A stretch of 64,000 nucleotides of DNA from Verrucomicrobiia bacterium (GCA_030432565.1 JAUIGV010000007.1:124001-188000); one strand, 5' to 3'; shown: positions 28,608 to 38,558, numbered from the stretch's first letter. The notes: generated from the sequence alone by a model not told the origin. Translations and numbers: made by a program.

Positions 28608-30647
28608 CTATTCAATGCGAACCTGCGGACGCAGTCTGCTCCTCTCTTCCTGGGACAGTTGGTCCGGCCGAACAATGAGCGTTCTCAATTGCGGGAACAT
28701 CTCCAGATCCCCCATTGAGCTGATCTGACTGCCACGCAAATCCGCCATCTCAAGCATCTTTAAGGACGCGATGTCCGAACAGTCCGAAATCAAGGTGTCG
28801 ACCAGGATCAACCGCTTTATCGGGAGAAACCGTAGGGGATACTGCTCGTCTTTCGTTCGCAGAGAGAACGACTCGCCGCCTGCATCGATCGTCAGGGTCC
28901 GGGTCTCTGCCTCGTAGGTAAAACAGTGTGCATGGTCGCCAAACATTGCCGAAACAGCCAGTCCATAGCCTTCCCGATATCCCAGCGATGCGTAATCGTA
29001 GGAGAGGATCTTTCCTGCCAGCGCTTTTCGGTTCATCGACTGCGCCTTCTCGATGATTCCGGCCAACTGGGTTGCCGAGGTCTTATGCAAATCTGGATCA
29101 AAGGATTCCGCCAACATCTCATTGACCCTGACTAGCCCGCGCATGCGTTCGGGATTAATCGCAAAATACGGCTTCGCCCTGGAAAACTCTGCGCTCAGGA
29201 AGTAGAGATAAGCAAGTTGTGCGCGCGCCTCATCAGCTCGTTCCGGCTCGGCGCGGATGACTTCATTCACGGAGCGCATCGTCAGCTCATAAGACACCAA
29301 TGGTCGTTGATGAAAGAAGCTATTGCTAAACTGATCACCTGCGGCGACCAAATCACTGGGAAGGGCTGTGACAAGCCGCCCGACCTCCCGAAGTAATGCT
29401 TCTGAATCTTCCTTCTCCACTCGTAACCGCGCCGCCAGGGTCTCGGTCTCTTCCTTTTCTGCCCGCAGCCCTTCTGCTAGGGTCTCGGTCTCCTGCTTTT
29501 CCACTCGCAAACGTGCCGCCAAGGTCTCGGCCTGTTCACGCTTGGCGCTCAGGCGTTCGACAAACAGGGCAGTCACCACCACCACCATCGCCACGAATGC
29601 AGCGGCCAGATTGCAGCTGACGCGATTTCGACGATAGAACAACATTAACTCAGTCGACAGCCCACTTTCATGGGCGACGGGAGAAAAACCGCCAAGAAAC
29701 GCGCGGACATCTGCGATCAAGTCACTCACCGACGCATAGCGATCGGCCGGCTCTAACGCCATCGCCTTCATGACCACGGCACTTAAGCTCTCGGGAACGC
29801 CGCGACCGCGCTTGGTTGGCGGTGTTACATCACCGGTCACCGCCGCCTGCAGCATAGTGTCGGTGTCACCTGTGAGGGGCGGTCGACAGGTCAGAACAGC
29901 GTAAAGCAGAGCACCCAATGCGTAGATGTCTGTGCGCTTGTCCCGGGTTCCGCCGCGAATCTGCTCTGGTGCCATATAGCCGGGAGTTCCCTTCACCTTT
30001 CCGTAGACCGTCATCCCGCTCAAGAGATCGGGATTGAGCAACACGTCATCATCGATCTCATCCGTGCTGCCAATCATTTTTCCCAAGCCCCAGTCACAGA
30101 CCAAAACTTCGCCATAATGACCGACCTGAATATTGGCTGGCTTCAAATCCAGATGAATGACGTCGCGCGAATGTGCGTAAGTAATCGCATCGCAAACCTT
30201 GAGGAAGATCTCGAGTCGATCCGCCAGAGGATACCCCCCATCCCCAAGGGACTTCTGTAATACGACATCAAGTCCATCACCGACTTTTAGGTCCATGGTG
30301 AAATACGGTTGTCCCTTTTTGTCCACACCGACATCATGAACGGAGATGACGTTCGGGTGCTCGAGCAACGCAGTCAGTCGTGCCTCGCGAATCAATGGAT
30401 CAAAGAGCAAATCGCTTGCGTCTTCATGCAAGCGGGCCATGGCGACGTAACGGTTACCATATCGATCGAGGACCTTGAGGATGCGCTTCATACCGCCAAC
30501 CGCAATCAATTCAGCGTGACCGTAGCGCTCCTGAAACGAGCAAAGCTGGCTGTAGAGAGGCGACTCGGCGACCGGATCAATTTCCTCAAACGCTTCCTCG
30601 AACAGATTGTTCAAGGCTTGGGTCCGGTCTCTCGATTCTTCCGTCAT
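28608..30647 (-). CDS. Atypical transmembrane Ser/Thr kinase with WNK-like lysine placement and LRR tail
   Basis: This 679-residue protein has a kinase domain (about 45-320), one membrane helix (about 344-364), a heptad-rich coiled coil with the repeated unit VEKxETETLA (about 365-425), a helical region, and a short leucine-rich C-terminus. Several key residues are unusual. The beta3 lysine is replaced by alanine (YVAMARL, Ala71), the catalytic loop is HLDLKPAN instead of HRDLKPxN, and the metal loop is CDWGLG instead of DFG. The catalytic Asp167, the Asn and the metal-loop Asp185 remain. The glycine loop carries a lysine at its third glycine position (VGGMKRIL, Lys54), exactly 17 residues before Ala71, as in WNK kinases. 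It overlaps the stop of the sigma factor gene by 4 bases, so the two form a coupled pair. Probably active. Confidence 0.85.
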   Translation of the reverse strand: MTEESRDRTQALNNLFEEAFEEIDPVAESPLYSQLCSFQERYGHAELIAVGGMKRILKVLDRYGNRYVAMARLHEDASDLLFDPLIREARLTALLEHPNVISVHDVGVDKKGQPYFTMDLKVGDGLDVVLQKSLGDGGYPLADRLEIFLKVCDAITYAHSRDVIHLDLKPANIQVGHYGEVLVCDWGLGKMIGSTDEIDDDVLLNPDLLSGMTVYGKVKGTPGYMAPEQIRGGTRDKRTDIYALGALLYAVLTCRPPLTGDTDTMLQAAVTGDVTPPTKRGRGVPESLSAVVMKAMALEPADRYASVSDLIADVRAFLGGFSPVAHESGLSTELMLFYRRNRVSCNLAAAFVAMVVVVTALFVERLSAKREQAETLAARLRVEKQETETLAEGLRAEKEETETLAARLRVEKEDSEALLREVGRLVTALPSDLVAAGDQFSNSFFHQRPLVSYELTMRSVNEVIRAEPERADEARAQLAYLYFLSAEFSRAKPYFAINPERMRGLVRVNEMLAESFDPDLHKTSATQLAGIIEKAQSMNRKALAGKILSYDYASLGYREGYGLAVSAMFGDHAHCFTYEAETRTLTIDAGGESFSLRTKDEQYPLRFLPIKRLILVDTLISDCSDIASLKMLEMADLRGSQISSMGDLEMFPQLRTLIVRPDQLSQEERSRLRPQVRIE

Positions 30648-31276
30648 TGGCCAAACTCAAGGTAACTGCGCAACTGTCTAGCTTCCTTGCGGAAGCGCGA
30701 CTGGACGCGATTGCGGAGCACATAGACCGAGTCCTTGGTCAACTCAAGCGTCGAAGCAATATCGTCAACGGACTTTCCATCGAGAGTCATCGCAAAAACC
30801 TTCATAGCCTTGCCGGAAAAACTGGCATTCAAGCGTTCAATAACCAGCGCAATGATGTGCTTCCGCCACTCGCTTTCAATGACGCCCTCAATATCCGGTG
30901 GCACGACATCGGGGACGGCGGCCTTGGTCTCCCGGCGTTTTCGCGAGGCAGCCTGGTTGCAATGCGTATGGAAGGTATTACGGATAACCGTTCCCAGCCA
31001 CGTGCGAAACCTGGCATGGTCACGGCCCAGTTCCACTGTTGACAGGTTCTTCCATAACTTCACCAAGATGGTTTGGCTGAGATCTTCGAGGTCATCCAGC
31101 GGCGCGCGCAACTGCATCAGCACCATGCGAATAAAGCCCGCATAATAACTGGTAAATTCGTCCCAGGCTTGACTGTCGTTGGGATTACGAGCTCGTACGA
31201 TCAACGTCTGTTGTGTCTTCCACTGCTCTTTCGACAAGTTGATCTCATGTTGCTGCTCCATTCCTTCAGTCCTCAT
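30644..31276 (-). CDS. RNA polymerase sigma-70 family factor (ECF type)
   Basis: This 210-residue protein has sigma region 2 (FIRMVLMQL, DDLEDLSQTILVKLW) and region 4 with a helix-turn-helix (DDIASTLELTKDSVYVLRNR). Unlike the two sigma factors of the right-hand island, region 2.2 here keeps the normal acidic residues (DDLED), so core polymerase binding should not need activation by phosphorylation. An internal ATG 15 bases downstream (MEQQHEIN) is an equally possible start. The kinase gene begins within its last 4 bases, so the partner kinase at 28608-30647 is almost certainly functionally linked, either regulating it or regulated with it. No anti-sigma factor is seen. Confidence 0.85.
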   Translation of the reverse strand: MRTEGMEQQHEINLSKEQWKTQQTLIVRARNPNDSQAWDEFTSYYAGFIRMVLMQLRAPLDDLEDLSQTILVKLWKNLSTVELGRDHARFRTWLGTVIRNTFHTHCNQAASRKRRETKAAVPDVVPPDIEGVIESEWRKHIIALVIERLNASFSGKAMKVFAMTLDGKSVDDIASTLELTKDSVYVLRNRVQSRFRKEARQLRSYLEFGQ

Positions 31277-31797
31277 CTAATCGCGAACCTTAATTTACTA
31301 CAAATCCAGGTCACTATTGGTGGACTCGGGGAGATGAATACCCGTGAGGTTTCCAGCTGGTGGGCATGGGTGCTTCAGTTATCAGCAAAAATCCGCAATT
31401 GCGTAGATCGTTAACCACACTATCTCTTGTGATACCAAGTTGTTTCATGGATCTTACCTCATCGGTTTTGTTGCTCATGATTGGAAAATTGGGCCTACTT
31501 GGCGGAGGTTCGAAATGGTAATCGTATTCTTGGGTTTACATACCTCATGGCTTGCGATGATTTGTCGATTTTCTCAATAATTCGCATCTGAGACCCGGGT
31601 CGTTTTGTAAAGGTTGCGCTCCGTTTTCCGGCCTTCGGCCGTTGCAATCATCGAGTGCCTCAAGAAGCACAGGTGCCGGGTAGTTTCCGACCCCATTCGC
31701 GAGTGTCTCTGTTTCGATCACAAATTCCTCCAAACTGAAGGAATGAGGCACCCTTGCATTCCAGAATCCCGGAACACAAGCCGTTCCCAGTCCCCTT

Positions 31798-32720
31798 TCA
31801 CTCTTCCTCGATGCGAAAGAAAGCGCCCTTCATCCTGGATGAAAGAACCCCGAACAGCTCGAAGGTCTCGTTGATGTGCCCCGGCGTCTTCGGGATTTTC
31901 GTCGTCTTCCGCAGTGAGCGATTCGCCGATCTTCTTTTCACAGTCGCTCAGATCGGTTGAGACCTTCGCGAGGCAGGAGGCCGCAACTGTTCTTTGCCAG
32001 CTTAATGTCACGGTCGGATTCAGATCGGATTCGGGTCGGCGTCGAGCGCATAGTCGAACGCGATGATAGAGAGCGACGCAGGCGTGAATCGCAGGATCGA
32101 ATCCCCGTTTCTCTTCCAAAAAGAACCGGGGGTGATTTTCCTCACTCCTGGTGGGCCTCAACTACCAAACCCACCTCGATCCGCAAAGGCTCCACCGGGA
32201 ACCGAGTCGCCGGTCGGCTCACGAGTCACCAGACGATCAACGAGGCCCGGCGTGGTCGTGGCCAGGCGGGGCGCTCAATCATGCTGAATCAGGGCTCGGG
32301 CTTCCTGCAGGGCGAGCTTTGAGAGGACCTGACGCGGCATCCAGGGCGGCGGGTCGGAGTCCCCGAAGATGTCCTGACAGAGTTCCTCATCCTTTCTGAG
32401 GGACTCGCGGGATTCTTCTCTCCCGATTCCCAACAAGCGATGGCGTGGTAAAGAAGGGCCAGACGGAGATGACGATCATAGGGGTGACTTCGTCGTCCGA
32501 CTGCTGATAAGAACCCCTCCTTTGAGCCGCTTCCGACATCCCGGTGCCGGGGAACTGGACACACTTACCGCGGCTCACCGGCAGAGATGGCCGCGATCTC
32601 CCTTTTGATGCTCTCCACCTCCTCGATCCTCTCTTGATTGGGAAACCGACCTTGAAAATTCTCCGGTCCGGGCAATCAAACCGGGCCGAGGGAATAACAG
32701 TCTGCCCTTCCACGTGAAAC
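31798..32720 (-). pseudogene. Degenerate coding remnants between two sigma/kinase modules
   Basis: No intact gene lies between 31277 and 32750, but protein-like segments occur in shifted minus-strand frames. One frame has HLRLALLYHAIACWESG (near 32430-32480). The neighbouring frame continues with ESLRKDEELCQDIF, then WMPRQVLSKLALQEARALI, to a TGA at 32275-32277; joined, they read like the C-terminus of a helical protein with a frameshift near 32425. Further on, an acidic segment (SLTAEDDENPEDAG) in one frame and NETFELFGVLSSRMKGAFF in another end at a TGA at 31798-31800. I read this as one or two decayed genes. Parent family not recognised; a TPR-like tail is possible. Nothing is seen in 31277-31797. 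Confidence 0.35.
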
Positions 32721-32750
32721 ATTTCACTTCACTTAGCCCAAGGCCTTGGG

Positions 32751-35700
32751 TCACTCCAGCGTCACCGCATACAGGACGGGCAAGGTCTCTTTCCCGGTCG
32801 AGACGAACTCAATATGACTGATCTTCTTCCCGGAGCGATTCTCCCACGTCATTTGGGTCAGTCCAAGCGTTGCTTGCCGACTGTTGGTGCGGAAAGGGTG
32901 GGTCCAGGCGATGCCCTCCAAGTTGACAGTTTCCTGCGCAGGACGTTCACTGAGCCACAAACCGGCCACGTCGCGCCCAAGGACCATCTCCTCCTCTTCG
33001 AAGCCTGATCCATCTTCAAAGTGCATGCGATAGCGGGCAATCACCACCCCAGAGTCATCCGCCACCGTTCGGGCTCCGTGCAGGAAATGAATCTTGCGGC
33101 AGCTGCGTCCGACCGGAATCTCCACTTTTGCAGGGGTATCCGATTCCGTGCCGTCCTCCGAAGCGTCAGAACCGGAGTCCCCGCCTTTAAGCTGGATCCA
33201 TCCCCGCAGATCGAAGGACGGTCCGCCCTTGGGATCGAAGCTCTCTGGCAGTCTCTCGAGCGCCACGGCAGGAGAACCAGGGCGAGGCGGATTCTTCTCA
33301 TAGAGGCTCGAGGTGTAGAGCGTCCCGAGATCAAGGCATTGGGGATCGAGGCCGGGATCGCGGGGCGGGACGGTCTCGACCTGGTCGAGAAGCCTCAGGG
33401 CCTCGTCCTCCCGGCCCGAGGAGTAAAGGATCCAGGCCTTGCGCCGCCACCACTTCTTTCTTTGTCGTATTTTCACCGGCTCGAAGGAACCGGCCAGCGG
33501 CGCAAGGATGCGATCAATGGCTTCGATGGTCTCGGCGGGCCCGCCAAAGGTCCAGTGGAGAAAGGCGGCTTGTTCGTCAGAGAATTTCCCGCCCGCACTC
33601 AAGCCGGCCACTTCCGGAAAAGGATGTTCTCCGAGGGCGACTTCCAGGTCAAAGGAGACGTCGGAACTTTTCCGCCCCGATTGGTGCACTTCGACCGCGA
33701 GCACGTTCTCCCCGGCACGCAAATGGTGCCGGCCGGTCAGGCAAGGGATGAAGGCGTGTTCTTCATTCCCGCCGACAGCGGTGAGGGCAAGGGTCGTTTC
33801 CTCGGGATTACGGTCAGGCATATTCGAGCGGAGAATTTCCTGTCCATTCAAATAAACCACGGCCCCGTCGTCGCGGAGTAAGTTGAGGACGAGCCCACCG
33901 GGCACCATCTCCAAATCGTTCGGATCATAGAGAAAACGATGTCGGAAATAAAAGGTCAACCGCTCGGCCCCCTCGGGGCCTTTTTCGAGGCGGGTCACCT
34001 CCCCGTCTTCTCCGTTCCGGCTGAACCCGAGGCGAGCCCGACCCTCGGCCCATTGCTCGTCCGCAAATCCCGGCTCATGCCATCCCTCCGGGACCGACGC
34101 TTCCGGGTCATCGAAGTATTTCCAGGAAGCCCCCTTTGGAACCAGTATCCCCTTTCGCCCAAACTCCACCCAATTGGTAAAGAGCTCACCGGCCTCCTCG
34201 GCCGGAGGCCACCAATCGGCTTCCGCCGTTCCCTTCAGGCGCTCCAAAACGGCCAGTTTCATCATGGATCGTGCCAGTTCCCGGTTGCCCGCCTCAAATG
34301 CCTTTCGGGTCTTCGCCTCAAGCAGCTCCAGCTCGCGCACCTCGTTCACCTCCTCCAGTTGCGCTTCCACCCGGGCGACCAGGTGACGATACTCGGGAGT
34401 CTCGGGTTCGAGGGAAACCGCGAGATGAGCCAGATATCTCGCCCGACTGAGATCCGGCATTTTGTCGGCCCGCTCGACTGCAAGGAGCCATTCCGCCAGT
34501 TTCGCCATCGCCTCCGCGTGGTCGGGTTGGATGCGCAACACTTCTTCGAGACTGCCCTCCAGAGACAGACCCTTATGATCAATCTCCTCGAGCCGGTGCC
34601 TGAGGTAGTCGTCCACCGAGTAGTCGCACCACGGGGAAAGGGACCGTCCGCGCGGATTCGTGTGATACCAGGAGACCATTTCTCCGTAAAACGCCTCGCC
34701 CTCGTGCTGACGAGCCGTTTCCACCAGATCCCGCGCCTCCTCCCAGGACACCTTGGCAGGGGTCTCGCTCTCGTCCTGGCTGATGCGCAGCCCCGCCAAA
34801 GCCTCCGCCCAACCGGCCACCCACTCCGGCACTTCGCCGTCAGGTGCCGGCGGAAGGTCCCAGACCCGTGCGGTCCCGTCGTACGATGTCGTCACAACCT
34901 CCCGTCCACCTTGGGCAAACTCGGTATAAAGAAGCCCCCCCTCGTGCCTCAGCGGGTCACTCAGGGGAAAGCCGGTTTGGGCATCCCAAACCCTTGCGGT
35001 CCCGTCAATACTGGTGGTCACCACCCGCCGTCCGTCCGGGCTGAAGGAGGCCCAAATGATCACGGCATCATGACGCATGGGCAGTCCGATGGGAGTCAAG
35101 GTCTCCGCATCCCAGATCCGGGCGGTGTGATCGCCTGAGCCCGTCACGATGCGATCATCCGATGGACTGAAGCTTGCACAGATGAGGCCCGCCGAATGAG
35201 CCATCACTGGTTCGCGCTGCTCACCTGTTTCGACATCCCAGACCAACAGGCGGTGGTCCAGCCCGTAGATTACGAGGCTCTTCTCATCATGGCTCAAATG
35301 GAATCCCCAATAGCGCCCCCAGAAGCCTTCTTTCTGAATGAACTCGCGGACCACATGCCAATCATCAGGGTCGCCGGAAAGATCCCAGAGCACGACCCGG
35401 TTTTCGCCATCGAAAGCCGCCAGCAGCTCCCCATTCGAACTGAATTGTAGAATCCCGAACCAGCCTCCCGCCCCGCCTTGGGTTCCAACCCCCGGAGCCA
35501 GAGGAAGATCCGGTCCGATTTGTTCGCCCGTTTCACCGTTCCAGATTCGCACACAAGCGTCCTTGCCTTTGGAAGTGGTCGCGAACCGTGATCGGCCCTG
35601 ATCATCCCGCACCGGGGAGAAAATGGCCTTGGGGGTGGTCCCTTGCCCCTGCTCCCGGAGATTCTTGATCATCTTGCCATCCTCCACCCGGTAGAGGAAG

Positions 35701-38489
35701 GTGGAACTGTGAGAGGCCACCACGGCATAGTTACGGTCCGGGCTGAGCTCCGACCAGACGACCAAATTGCGGCCCGAAAACCTGGCCACCTCCTCGGCAC
35801 GAGCCACGTTCCAAAGTCGGGCGTAACCGTCTTCCCCGGAGGTCAGGAGAAGGTCCCCTTCTCCTGCGAATCGGGCCGCATGGACCGCAAAGGGACCGTG
35901 GCCGTTGCCCGTCTCGTGGTGACGAAAGATCCGGCCGAGCGGTTGATCGTTCCGGCTCATCCAAATTTGACTGCGACGATCGCAGGCAAAGAGACGATCG
36001 GAGTTCTTCTCGAAAAAGACGTCACGCATCTGAAACCCATCCGGAATGCCTCCGATTTCCTTTTCTGAGGCGATGCTCCACACTTTGAACTGTTGGTGAG
36101 TGGCACCCACCACGCGGGTTCCGGTGTCATCGAAGTGAGCCGAGATCAAAAAACGGCCCTGGTCTTCCGTCCCCACCTCCATCGTTTCCGTGACCGGTTC
36201 GCCGGTTGTGGCATCCCACACCCGAACCCGGCCCTCTTGACTTCCGGTCAAAACGGCGAGCCCGTTCGGACTGAACTCAAGAGCCCGCACATCCGACGAA
36301 TGGTCGATTCTCACCCCCGTCGACTCTCCCGCTCTCAAATCCCAAATCTCGGCCACCCCATTCTGCGTGCCGGTGATGAGACGATCGCCCTCCGGGGAAA
36401 AGGCAAACGTCCACACCGCCGAATCGTGTTCCAGCAGAGGGAGGGTCCGCTCCCCAGTCCGCGCGTCCCGAAACGTCACCCTTCCGCGCTTGGTGGCCAC
36501 CGCAATCAAGCGGCTATCCGGAGAAAAGGACACCGCGCAGACCAGGGAATCAGCCCCTTTCCGCCAGTTCACTTGCGATCCCGGGTCGGCACCCCAGACA
36601 TGAATTGGTCCTTGGTAAGCGGCGGCGTAGGCCAGGGAACCGTCGGGGCTAAAGCCCACGAAGGGCACCGAGTTCTCGAAGGTCACCACCTCCCCGACCT
36701 CCGCGTTTTTCTCCAGGTCCCAGAGGCGCACCGCACTCCGGTAGCCATTCGACGTGTTCAGGTAGCTGAGTAGGACCTGCCTGTTGTTGAGGGGGTGAAA
36801 GGCCACCCCTGGAGCCGGGACATACTCCTCCAGTGAAGGAATGAGCGGGAAAGGCGAGGGCCCGCCGTCAGTCCGGGAGATCCGATGGCCCGCGACGCTG
36901 TCGGAGCTCATCATAACCGAATAGTTCCCGTCGGGGCTGATTCCCTTCCGGATGGCTCTCTCCAGGAGCGGGGAATCCCGGACCGGGAGAACGTGATGCC
37001 GCAGGGCACTCATGAGTCGCTCACCCGCCACCCGGTTTCCCGGATCCTCCCGGATCAGGCGGGCCAGGTGCGCGATGGCCAAATTCACCTTCTTTTCCGC
37101 AAACAAGCCCTCGATCCGTTGGTGTAGAGAGGCCAATCGCTCGCCCACCGCCTGGTCCTTGTTCCGGCGCGCCTCCTCCCCGTTGGCGAGGGCCCGGTCC
37201 CGCTCCACCTTGAGGTCCTTCTGCGACTGGGCGGCCCGCAGCCACTGCCAGGAACTGGTGGTTACCCCACCAAGCAGAAGGGCCAGCATCGCGGCCGAGG
37301 TGAAGACCGCGGCGCGGTGACGCCGCACCACCTTGCCAATGCGGTAGGTCAATCCGGGCGGGCCGGCTTCCACCGGTTCGCAATTCAGGTGACGTCTGAC
37401 ATCGGCCGCGAGACCGGTCGCGGTCTCGTAACGCCGCTTGCGGTCTTTCTCGAGAGCCTTCATCACGATCCAGTCGAGCTCGCGGTCGAGCTCCAGGGGG
37501 ACTGCAGGATGTTTTCCCGTCTCCGCCTTGATCCTCCGGTTCTTTCTTCCAGTAGACCTCGTACTGGGCGTCTCCGGTTCCTCCTCCCGGATGGCACGGC
37601 GCAGTTCCTCGTGGCTCGCGCCCGCCAGGGCTCTGGCATCGATCGGGGTGGTCCCGGTGAGCAATTCGTAGAGGAGCACCCCCAGGGAGTAGATGTCCGA
37701 ACGCGTGTCGATATCGAGCCCGCCCATTTCGCATTGCTCGGGGCTCATGTAGGCTGGCGTCCCGATGAACTGCTCGAAGCGCGTGAACAAGGTCTTGTCG
37801 GTTAGGTCCTGCTGGGTCGCCTTGGCCACCCCGAAGTCGATCACCTTGGGCACCGCCTTGTCGTCGTGAATGGTTACGATGACATTCGACGGCTTGAGAT
37901 CGCGGTGGATGATCCCCTTCTGGTGGGCGTGCTGAAGGGCTCCGCACACGTCGATGAAGAGCTCCAGCCGTTCGGGCACCCCCAGCTTCTGGGCCTCACA
38001 GAACTCGGTGATGGGCAATCCGCGCACCAACTCCATGACGAAGTAGGGCCGGCCCAGCTCGGTGGCCCCGGCATCGTAGACTTTGGCGATGTTCGGGTGG
38101 TCCATCATGGCGAGGGCCTGGCGCTCGACTTCAAAGCGCGCCACCACCTGACGCGTGTCCATGCCCAGCTTGATGATCTTGAGCGCAACCCGTCGCTTCA
38201 CCGGACGCAGTTGCTCCGCCATGTAAACGACCCCGAAGCCCCCCCGGCCGATTTCCTGGAGGAGTTTGTAGTGGTCGATGGTCGTTCCCTCTTCCTCGGA
38301 GGAAAGTCCGCCTCCGCCCTGGAGCGCGGGCCCGTCCATAAACCCGGTCTCCTCCCGATCCTTCGCGACCAAGACACTCACTTTCCGAAGCAGGTCTTCA
38401 TCCCCGCCGCAGGCCTGCTTGAGATGAGCCTCGAGCCCGGTGGCATCCAGCCCCTCCGGGATCTCCATGAAAATTTCCAGTGCGTTCAT
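32751..38489 (-). CDS. Giant transmembrane Ser/Thr kinase with WD40 sensor region (kinase 1)
   Basis: This 1912-residue protein has a complete Hanks-type kinase domain (about 74-370): glycine loop IGRGGFGVVY, VALK with Lys104, HRDLKPSN with Asp197, DFG at 218-220, and GTPAYMSPEQ. A membrane helix (about 394-413) and short coiled coil follow. Then come about a dozen WD40 repeats (for example GSGDHTARIWDAETL) and a TPR-like helical stretch. Next is a galactose-binding-like beta domain (DDGAVVYLNGQEILRSNMP) and a final conserved region ending in YAVTLE. Everything after the helix is probably periplasmic and acts as sensor. It lies 69 bases downstream of its sigma factor gene (38559-39134), with an island promoter element in the gap. 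The last roughly 290 codons are nearly identical in DNA to the end of kinase 2 (54304-60003), although their WD40 parts differ. Confidence 0.92.
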   Translation of the reverse strand: MNALEIFMEIPEGLDATGLEAHLKQACGGDEDLLRKVSVLVAKDREETGFMDGPALQGGGGLSSEEEGTTIDHYKLLQEIGRGGFGVVYMAEQLRPVKRRVALKIIKLGMDTRQVVARFEVERQALAMMDHPNIAKVYDAGATELGRPYFVMELVRGLPITEFCEAQKLGVPERLELFIDVCGALQHAHQKGIIHRDLKPSNVIVTIHDDKAVPKVIDFGVAKATQQDLTDKTLFTRFEQFIGTPAYMSPEQCEMGGLDIDTRSDIYSLGVLLYELLTGTTPIDARALAGASHEELRRAIREEEPETPSTRSTGRKNRRIKAETGKHPAVPLELDRELDWIVMKALEKDRKRRYETATGLAADVRRHLNCEPVEAGPPGLTYRIGKVVRRHRAAVFTSAAMLALLLGGVTTSSWQWLRAAQSQKDLKVERDRALANGEEARRNKDQAVGERLASLHQRIEGLFAEKKVNLAIAHLARLIREDPGNRVAGERLMSALRHHVLPVRDSPLLERAIRKGISPDGNYSVMMSSDSVAGHRISRTDGGPSPFPLIPSLEEYVPAPGVAFHPLNNRQVLLSYLNTSNGYRSAVRLWDLEKNAEVGEVVTFENSVPFVGFSPDGSLAYAAAYQGPIHVWGADPGSQVNWRKGADSLVCAVSFSPDSRLIAVATKRGRVTFRDARTGERTLPLLEHDSAVWTFAFSPEGDRLITGTQNGVAEIWDLRAGESTGVRIDHSSDVRALEFSPNGLAVLTGSQEGRVRVWDATTGEPVTETMEVGTEDQGRFLISAHFDDTGTRVVGATHQQFKVWSIASEKEIGGIPDGFQMRDVFFEKNSDRLFACDRRSQIWMSRNDQPLGRIFRHHETGNGHGPFAVHAARFAGEGDLLLTSGEDGYARLWNVARAEEVARFSGRNLVVWSELSPDRNYAVVASHSSTFLYRVEDGKMIKNLREQGQGTTPKAIFSPVRDDQGRSRFATTSKGKDACVRIWNGETGEQIGPDLPLAPGVGTQGGAGGWFGILQFSSNGELLAAFDGENRVVLWDLSGDPDDWHVVREFIQKEGFWGRYWGFHLSHDEKSLVIYGLDHRLLVWDVETGEQREPVMAHSAGLICASFSPSDDRIVTGSGDHTARIWDAETLTPIGLPMRHDAVIIWASFSPDGRRVVTTSIDGTARVWDAQTGFPLSDPLRHEGGLLYTEFAQGGREVVTTSYDGTARVWDLPPAPDGEVPEWVAGWAEALAGLRISQDESETPAKVSWEEARDLVETARQHEGEAFYGEMVSWYHTNPRGRSLSPWCDYSVDDYLRHRLEEIDHKGLSLEGSLEEVLRIQPDHAEAMAKLAEWLLAVERADKMPDLSRARYLAHLAVSLEPETPEYRHLVARVEAQLEEVNEVRELELLEAKTRKAFEAGNRELARSMMKLAVLERLKGTAEADWWPPAEEAGELFTNWVEFGRKGILVPKGASWKYFDDPEASVPEGWHEPGFADEQWAEGRARLGFSRNGEDGEVTRLEKGPEGAERLTFYFRHRFLYDPNDLEMVPGGLVLNLLRDDGAVVYLNGQEILRSNMPDRNPEETTLALTAVGGNEEHAFIPCLTGRHHLRAGENVLAVEVHQSGRKSSDVSFDLEVALGEHPFPEVAGLSAGGKFSDEQAAFLHWTFGGPAETIEAIDRILAPLAGSFEPVKIRQRKKWWRRKAWILYSSGREDEALRLLDQVETVPPRDPGLDPQCLDLGTLYTSSLYEKNPPRPGSPAVALERLPESFDPKGGPSFDLRGWIQLKGGDSGSDASEDGTESDTPAKVEIPVGRSCRKIHFLHGARTVADDSGVVIARYRMHFEDGSGFEEEEMVLGRDVAGLWLSERPAQETVNLEGIAWTHPFRTNSRQATLGLTQMTWENRSGKKISHIEFVSTGKETLPVLYAVTLE
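32800..33660. repeat. Long near-identical repeat, copy 1 (3' end of kinase 1)
   Basis: By eye this stretch is almost base-for-base the same as 54348-55212, in the same orientation. Both encode the C-terminal part of the giant kinases, from within the beta-domain/helical junction to near the stop. Neighbouring parts of the two genes are clearly more diverged, so the block probably reflects recent gene conversion or recombination. Confidence 0.8.
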
Positions 38490-38495
38490 CGTCTT

Positions 38496-38525
38496 ACATG
38501 CGCAAAAGGACCATCGAACGACGCC
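38496..38525 (-). promoter_or_regulatory. Island promoter element before kinase 1
   Basis: On the minus strand this reads GGCGTCG, 13 bases, then TTGCGCATGT. The same boxes with the same 13-base spacing occur before the LRR gene at 39287 and, slightly changed, before the LRR remnant at 45966. TGCGC lies at 38504-38500, and only 6 bases separate the element from the ATG at 38489. The transcript could therefore be leaderless, or translation could begin at the next Met, 7 codons in. Confidence 0.6.
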
Positions 38526-38558
38526 ATATTGCGGAATCTTTTTTCGAAATTTCGGTCT

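Noticed and set aside
31957-32322. A 121-codon plus-strand frame in the degenerate region
   Set aside because: Composition is Arg/Ser-rich with no motif, and better protein-like segments lie on the opposite strand.
33939-35138. A 399-codon plus-strand frame opposite kinase 1
   Set aside because: Antisense to a WD40 region; it contains no recognisable motif and is explained by codon bias on the coding strand.
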